Source: WRCA01 sp050943575 (GTDB lineage Bacteria > Pseudomonadota > Alphaproteobacteria > Rs-D84). From it: a DNA stretch of 10,872 bases. Position 1 is the first letter of the stretch; the number at the start of each line of letters is the position of its first letter. Below are positions 7,106 to 10,872 of this stretch, in pieces. The stretch is from the NCBI GenBank assembly GCA_050943575.1, contig JBMNPL010000018.1:1-10872 (forward strand), read 5' to 3'. The position numbers were made by a program, and so were the translations under genes. A model generated the notes under the pieces. The model was not told the DNA's origin. It saw only the letters and a program-made list of their open reading frames with translations, and made no database searches.

Positions 7106-7936
7106 TTATTTACCAATCCAGTATTTTTTTATCCATTTTGTTGGACGAACACGACGTAAACCGAATTTAGCAGTGTATCCATTCATTGCTTCCTCATTAA
7201 TTGGTCGCCCGTGAAAAACAACAACTTTTGCTCCGACTGGTAATTTAGGTGTAATAAACCAATTAAATGGAAAAGGTAATAAGCAACAATATTTGAACGA
7301 TCTGACCCAAGATTTACACATTGGGCATTTATCCCCATTCCAAAAGCTAAAAATACCTTTTTTATGCATTTCTCGAGACATATAAGCTTGTTCATGGCGC
7401 ACTTCATGGCGAATTTTTTCAAAATTTTTCTCAAAATAATCTAAAATATCTTGGTGTTTACCGATTTCAAATCTAAATACAGATGAATTTCCAACTAAAT
7501 CATCATTTGCTTTGTCACGAGCAATAATAAATTTCCCAGGTTGACGGAATAAATCATCAATATTATCTATTATTACAACATCTAAATCCAAGAAAAGCCC
7601 GATACCTTTTAAATTACCAAGTTTTTTAGATAACAATCCCAATTTTTTCCATCCGCGTTCTGGCAAGCCATTACGAAGTTTTACAGGAGGCAATGGAAAA
7701 GTTTCAATACCTTTATCAAGTCCTTTGGGATCTTCGGTAAAACAAACAAAACGATGGGGCAGGGTCATATTTTTTTCTACCATGCGATATAGGCGATTTA
7801 CATATTCTTTACTGAATTTCTCGCTCCCATCTTCACGTCGCCACCACATACATATTACATTTAGTTCTGGGACACTAGTCGTCTTTTTTGGTTTAATAGT
7901 TTTAAGTGTTTTTTTATTAGTTGTTGTTTTTGCCAT
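7106..7936 (-). CDS. Glycosyltransferase-like protein, GT-A fold
   Basis: A 276-residue protein, probably a cytoplasmic nucleotide-sugar glycosyltransferase that adds a sugar to an envelope glycan or protein; donor and acceptor are unknown. The first 24 residues are Lys/Thr-rich and likely disordered. The domain starts at LNVICMWW (25-32), followed by HRFVCFTEDPKGL and GWKKLGLLSKKL. The DxD metal/nucleotide-sugar motif lies in GLFLDLDVVIID, with D117 and D119. Also present are VGNSSVFRF (148-156), HEQAYMS (181-187) and VVVFHGRPINEEA (238-250); a late FHGxP motif is common in this DxD family, related to GT8-like enzymes. A CPMC pair (204-207) precedes a short hydrophobic aromatic stretch. There is no signal peptide. 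The start is backed by a strong AAGGAAGG ribosome binding site (7942-7949) and a promoter at 7959-7988. It is followed after two bases by the secreted cysteine-rich protein gene, which might be its substrate or share its pathway (inference). Confidence 0.82.
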   Translation of the reverse strand: MAKTTTNKKTLKTIKPKKTTSVPELNVICMWWRREDGSEKFSKEYVNRLYRMVEKNMTLPHRFVCFTEDPKGLDKGIETFPLPPVKLRNGLPERGWKKLGLLSKKLGNLKGIGLFLDLDVVIIDNIDDLFRQPGKFIIARDKANDDLVGNSSVFRFEIGKHQDILDYFEKNFEKIRHEVRHEQAYMSREMHKKGIFSFWNGDKCPMCKSWVRSFKYCCLLPFPFNWFITPKLPVGAKVVVFHGRPINEEAMNGYTAKFGLRRVRPTKWIKKYWIGK

Positions 7937-7958
7937 TTTTTCCTTCCTTTGTTTCAGT

Positions 7959-7988
7959 ATTATAGAACATTATATTTATTTATTGCAA
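7959..7988 (-). promoter_or_regulatory. Promoter of the glycosyltransferase/secreted-protein operon
   Basis: On the minus strand, TTGCAA at 7983-7988, an 18-base spacer and consensus TATAAT at 7959-7964. Transcription would start near 7952, just ahead of the purine-rich ribosome binding site at 7942-7949. Confidence 0.65.
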
Positions 7989-8058
7989 TCGTGAAATTTT
8001 ATTATAAACTAACACAAGTTATGAAAAATTATTTAATTTCTTTACCTGTTCTCTTTCA

Positions 8059-8075
8059 TCACGTATTTTATGTGA
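8059..8075. promoter_or_regulatory. Near-perfect palindrome upstream of hisS, candidate operator
   Basis: TCACGTATTTTATGTGA reads as an inverted repeat with seven-base arms matching at six positions (the other is G-T) around TTT. It lies about 28 bases upstream of the predicted hisS -35. No T run follows, so it is not a terminator. The regulator is unknown, and chance is not excluded in AT-rich DNA. Confidence 0.35.
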
Positions 8076-8102
8076 ATTTATAGCTATTATTATAATCAAC
8101 AC

Positions 8103-8132
8103 TTGCTGAATTTAGCAATTTTCTGATAAAAT
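8103..8132 (+). promoter_or_regulatory. Promoter of hisS-prfA, overlapped by a palindrome
   Basis: TTGCTG at 8103-8108, an 18-base spacer and TAAAAT at 8127-8132 with the TGA extension at 8124-8126. The start would be near 8139. The -35 and part of the spacer form a 16-base palindrome, TTGCTGAATTTAGCAA (8103-8118), with seven of eight arm positions matching; a protein bound there would block polymerase. A further TATAAT at 8091-8096 has no good -35. Confidence 0.55.
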
Positions 8133-8164
8133 ATACAATATATAGTAAAATATAGGAAAAGAAA

Positions 8165-9460
8165 ATGGGACAACTTAAACCGACAAAACCTTTATCTGGA
8201 TTTATAGAACTACTACCTGTTCAACAGCGTTGTTTTGATGAATGCGCTGAAAGAATGCAACAAGTTTTAAAAACTGCTGGTTTTAGCCGTTTGGATTTAC
8301 CAGCGATAGAGCGAGCAGAGGTTTTAACTGATAAAGACAATTGGGATGAAATAGAAACACAAATGTTTATGTTTCAAAAAGGTGATACAAAAATGGGGCT
8401 TCGTTATGATGGTACTGTTGGACTTGCGCGTTATGTATCCGGTCATTTAAATGATTTAATTTTCCCATTCCGTGCTTATCAATTTGCTAGGAATTATCGT
8501 GGTGAACGTCCACAAAAAGGGCGTTATCGTGAATTTTATCAAATGGATTTGGATATTTTGGGCATAAATGAACTTTCTACAAATTATGATGCTGAAATTG
8601 TTGCGGTTTTGGCCAGAGCTTATGAATCTTGTCGTGAATTTATAGGTGGAATAAATATACGAATTGGGTCACGTCCATTTTGGAACGCTTTTTTTGAATG
8701 GTTGGGGTTATCAGAAAAACAATCACGAGCAGTGTTCGTTTTAATTGATAAAAAAGATAAATTAGATGATTTTAATGGTGCTTTGACTGAAGAAATTGGT
8801 GACAAAGCAGTTGAAATTATAAACGTATTTTCAAATGGTTATAAATCATTCTTAAACAAAAGTATTAAATTAGATTTAGCCATCAATGAAATTGATGAAT
8901 TTATTAAACAATTAGAAGTTTTGGGTATAAAAAACGCAAAAATAGATTTAGGAATAATGCGTGGTCATGCGTATTATACCGGTTTAGTTTTTGAATTTTT
9001 TCTGGATGATTTTTCATCAATTGGTGCGGTTGGTGGTGGTGGTAGATATGAGGATTTAACTGGAAAATTTAGTAAAACCAAGATAATAGGGGTTGGGGCG
9101 GCAGTCGGATTTTCTAGAATGATGGTTGCTTTATTTGAAGATGATAAAATAAAACTGGATAAATTTGAATCGCCAATCATAGTTTCTGTATTACCAATGG
9201 ATGAAAATGCTGTCCCGTTTACCATGTCAATTCTTACACAATTAAGAGCAGCAAATATTGTGGCAATTCCATATCTGGATACGGGTAAAAAGTTTAAAAA
9301 TAAAATAGAATTTGCTGATAAAATTAAAAGTAAATTCAGTATAATAATTGGCGAAGATGAAGTAAATTCTAATATGCTTACAGTTAAAGATATGATGACT
9401 GGCGAACAACAGAAATTATCGCTGGAATCGGTGATTAATATATTAAAAAAGATAAAGTAA
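8165..9460 (+). CDS. hisS: Histidyl-tRNA synthetase, noncanonical sequence type
   Basis: Class II aminoacyl-tRNA synthetase that charges tRNA-His; 431 residues, a normal length. Near the N-terminus are SGFIELLPVQQ (11-21) and motif 1 around LDLPAIERAEVL. Next come LRYDGTVGLARY (79-90) and the motif 2 loop YRGERPQKGRYREFYQMDLD (111-130), with R112, Q126 and D130. The histidine-binding HisA motif is MRGHAYYTG (265-273), where RGLDYYTG is usual. R266 matches the catalytic Arg of the E. coli enzyme and is kept, but Leu-Asp is changed to His-Ala. VGGGGRYEDL (289-298) and motif 3 GVGAAVGFSRMM with R318 follow. Residues about 336-431 are the anticodon-binding domain (IIIGEDEV, TGEQQ). The FYQMDLD and YDGTVxLARY patterns resemble eukaryotic, archaeal and some clostridial enzymes. 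AGGA at 8154-8157 lies seven bases before ATG. A catalytically dead HisZ is less likely, since the motif 2 and tRNA-binding parts are present. Confidence 0.93.
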   Translation: MGQLKPTKPLSGFIELLPVQQRCFDECAERMQQVLKTAGFSRLDLPAIERAEVLTDKDNWDEIETQMFMFQKGDTKMGLRYDGTVGLARYVSGHLNDLIFPFRAYQFARNYRGERPQKGRYREFYQMDLDILGINELSTNYDAEIVAVLARAYESCREFIGGINIRIGSRPFWNAFFEWLGLSEKQSRAVFVLIDKKDKLDDFNGALTEEIGDKAVEIINVFSNGYKSFLNKSIKLDLAINEIDEFIKQLEVLGIKNAKIDLGIMRGHAYYTGLVFEFFLDDFSSIGAVGGGGRYEDLTGKFSKTKIIGVGAAVGFSRMMVALFEDDKIKLDKFESPIIVSVLPMDENAVPFTMSILTQLRAANIVAIPYLDTGKKFKNKIEFADKIKSKFSIIIGEDEVNSNMLTVKDMMTGEQQKLSLESVINILKKIK

Positions 9461-10524
9461 TGGAATCAAAGTTAAAAGATATTCAAAAACGTGCCGGTGA
9501 AATAGAAGTATTGATGAATTCTGGTGATTTATCTGGGGAGGAATTATCAAAATTATCTAAAGAATACTCTCAGCTGGCAGAAATAATACCAATTATATCA
9601 GAATATTTTCAAATTCAGACAGGAATTAAAGATGCAAAAGAAATGTTGTGTGAGCCAGAATTAAAATCAATGGCTGAAGAACAATTGTCTGAATTCAAAA
9701 AGTTATCAGACGAAGTTGAACAAAAACTTCAAATTGCATTATTACCAAAAGATGAGGCGGACGATCGTAATGTTATTATGGAAATTCGAGCGGGTGTCGG
9801 TGGTGAAGAATCTGCTTTATTTGCATTTGATTTGTTTCAGCAATATGCATCTTATGCACTTCGTCATGGTTGGGGGGTTGAAATTATAGAGGAAAATGCG
9901 ACAAGTTTGCGTGGTTATAAAGAAATTATATTTAAAATAAATGGTCATGGGGCTTATTCGCGTTTAAAATTTGAATCTGGGATTCATCGTGTCCAGCGAG
10001 TTCCAGAAACCGAGGCTTCGGGACGTATTCATACTAGCGCGGCTTCGGTTGCTGTGATGCCCGAAGCCGAGGAAATAGACGTTATTATAGAAGAAAAAGA
10101 TTTAAGAATAGATACTTTTCGCGCTCAAGGGGCAGGTGGTCAACATGTTAATAAAACAGATTCCGCTGTGCGAATAACTCATTTACCAACAGGTATTGTT
10201 GTTAGCAGTCAAAACGAACGTTCTCAAATTCAAAATCGTGCTTTTTGTATGGCTGTATTACGTTCAAGATTATATGAAAAACAAAGACTTGAACAAGAAA
10301 GTTCAAGTAATGCATCAAGGAAATCTATGGTTGGTTCTGGTGATAGAAGTGAGAAAATTCGGACTTATAATTTTCCGGAACAACGTATTACAGATCACAG
10401 AATAAAACTTACTTTATATAAATTAGATGATATTTTAGCTGGTGGAGAAGCACTGGATGAAATGATAGATGCGTTAATAGCGGCGGATCATTTAGAACAA
10501 TTGGCAAATATGGCTGAAAAATAA
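9460..10524 (+). CDS. prfA: Peptide chain release factor 1
   Basis: Reads UAA and UAG in the ribosomal A site and triggers release of the finished protein. It has 354 residues against about 360 in E. coli. Residues 1-95 form the helical N-terminal domain. IMEIRAGVGGEESALFA (106-122) opens the core. The stop-codon-reading PxT tripeptide is PET at 182-184 within HRVQRVPETEASGRIHTSA, which marks RF1 rather than RF2 (which has SPF). The catalytic GGQ is at 226-228 in FRAQGAGGQHVNKTDSAVR. SGDRSEKIRTYNFPEQRITDHR is typical of the C-terminal part. Its ATG overlaps the hisS stop by one base (TAATG) with no clear ribosome binding site, so translation probably depends on ribosomes finishing hisS. The methylase gene prmC, which often follows prfA, is not here; the next gene is convergent. 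Confidence 0.98.
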   Translation: MESKLKDIQKRAGEIEVLMNSGDLSGEELSKLSKEYSQLAEIIPIISEYFQIQTGIKDAKEMLCEPELKSMAEEQLSEFKKLSDEVEQKLQIALLPKDEADDRNVIMEIRAGVGGEESALFAFDLFQQYASYALRHGWGVEIIEENATSLRGYKEIIFKINGHGAYSRLKFESGIHRVQRVPETEASGRIHTSAASVAVMPEAEEIDVIIEEKDLRIDTFRAQGAGGQHVNKTDSAVRITHLPTGIVVSSQNERSQIQNRAFCMAVLRSRLYEKQRLEQESSSNASRKSMVGSGDRSEKIRTYNFPEQRITDHRIKLTLYKLDDILAGGEALDEMIDALIAADHLEQLANMAEK

Positions 10525-10531
10525 AGTTTAT

Positions 10532-10872
10532 TTATCTGACAAGAATATTTTGTCTTATTGCAAATCCCATTATTTTTTTGAATTTATTTTCAATATTGTT
10601 ATTGTTTTTTGGTGTGGTGTTATAAAAATCATTATATAAGTCGTAATTAGTTATACTTGTTGTGATACTACCATTTCCAAAAGCGACTACTTCTATCCAT
10701 GGATCTTCATTAGATAGCAATTTCCACACATCTGCGATTTTTTTAGCCTTATCAAAATTAATTGCTCGATTATTAAATCTTTTTGTTAATATTTCATTAT
10801 TTATATTATGGCCACCATTATTGACTCGGTTATTTATTCTTGCACGATGTGTTTCTTCGTTTTCCAGAAAAA
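10532..10872 (-). CDS. Probable zeta-toxin-like P-loop kinase (COG4185 type), C-terminal part only
   Basis: An open frame entering from the right edge and ending at TAA (10532-10534) gives the last 112 residues of a larger protein. The first visible stretch is FLENEETHRARINNRVNNGG, then HNINNEILTRFNN, then KAKKIADVWKLL. This matches, in order, the pattern I know for the C-terminal half of zeta-toxin-like predicted ATPases: an arginine helix with RVxxGGHxI, an ExxxRRF/Y helix, then (I/L)ADxW followed by a D/N-rich segment and a hydrophobic strand (here WIEVVAFGN). The Walker A and catalytic Asp would be off the window, so activity cannot be judged. Family members phosphorylate small molecules such as UDP-GlcNAc or are uncharacterised. 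The gene is convergent with prfA, with a seven-base gap and no clear terminator. The tail (Asn-rich, then KFKKIMGFAIRQN) has no recognised role. The GTG at 10729 lies inside this frame and is not the real start. Confidence 0.6.
   Translation of the reverse strand, partial: FLENEETHRARINNRVNNGGHNINNEILTKRFNNRAINFDKAKKIADVWKLLSNEDPWIEVVAFGNGSITTSITNYDLYNDFYNTTPKNNNNIENKFKKIMGFAIRQNILVR

Noticed and set aside
8021..8083. A 20-codon frame with two adjacent His codons (MKNYLISLPVLFHHVFYVNL) upstream of hisS, like an attenuation leader peptide
   Set aside because: No ribosome binding site, only two His codons, no terminator/antiterminator pair after it, and the best hisS promoter lies downstream of it.
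7937..8164. Possible tRNA or small RNA in the divergent gap before hisS
   Set aside because: No cloverleaf arms, GTTCRA-like T-loop or CCA end seen on either strand; promoters, ribosome binding sites and palindromes account for it.
10538..10554. Small hairpin GACAA...TTGTC after prfA as a terminator
   Set aside because: Short stem, no T run, and inside the coding end of the convergent gene.

Overview
The window is AT-rich bacterial DNA carrying housekeeping genes mixed with envelope or secreted proteins of unknown role. Every gene whose end can be seen stops with TAA. The core genes (gpmI, rho, hisS, prfA) are clearly bacterial. The AT-richness, the style of the OmpA-type lipoprotein, and several secreted hypothetical proteins with glycine zippers or clustered cysteines suggest an uncultured, host-associated, AT-rich alphaproteobacterium, perhaps of the gut RF32/Enterousia kind. 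That placement rests on remembered resemblance, not on a search. No rRNA, tRNA, CRISPR array, insertion sequence or integrase was seen.

Layout, left to right. (1) 1-1171, minus: a gpmI gene (cofactor-independent phosphoglycerate mutase) cut by the left edge. It is divergent from (2) 1264-2931, plus: a secreted protein with ankyrin-like repeats and two glycine-rich membrane-type segments. The two promoters lie back to back in about 90 bases, and the gpmI promoter is placed so that the message would be leaderless. (3) 3015-4364, plus: a lipoprotein with a C-terminal OmpA peptidoglycan-binding domain, under its own near-consensus promoter. (4) 4440-4574, plus: a 44-residue small protein with its own promoter, ribosome binding site and intrinsic terminator. 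(5) 4717-5985, plus: rho. A hairpin at 6006-6030 separates rho from the convergent minus-strand pair.

(6) 7936 down to 6036, minus: a two-gene operon of a GT-A type glycosyltransferase followed two bases later by a secreted cysteine-rich protein. (7) 7937-8164: a divergent control region with a promoter on each strand and two near-perfect palindromes on the hisS side. (8) 8165-9460 hisS and 9460-10524 prfA, plus, overlapping as TAATG and probably translationally coupled. The HisRS has eukaryote/archaeal-like features and an unusual histidine-binding motif. (9) 10532-10872, minus, cut by the right edge: the C-terminal part of what looks like a zeta-toxin-like (COG4185-type) P-loop kinase.

Functionally the window joins central metabolism (gpmI), transcription termination (rho), translation (hisS, prfA) and cell-envelope functions (OmpA lipoprotein, glycosyltransferase, two secreted unknowns). 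I see no single new multi-gene system. The best leads are the 44-residue gene in front of rho, the unusual HisRS, the secreted ankyrin/glycine-zipper protein and the leaderless gpmI start.
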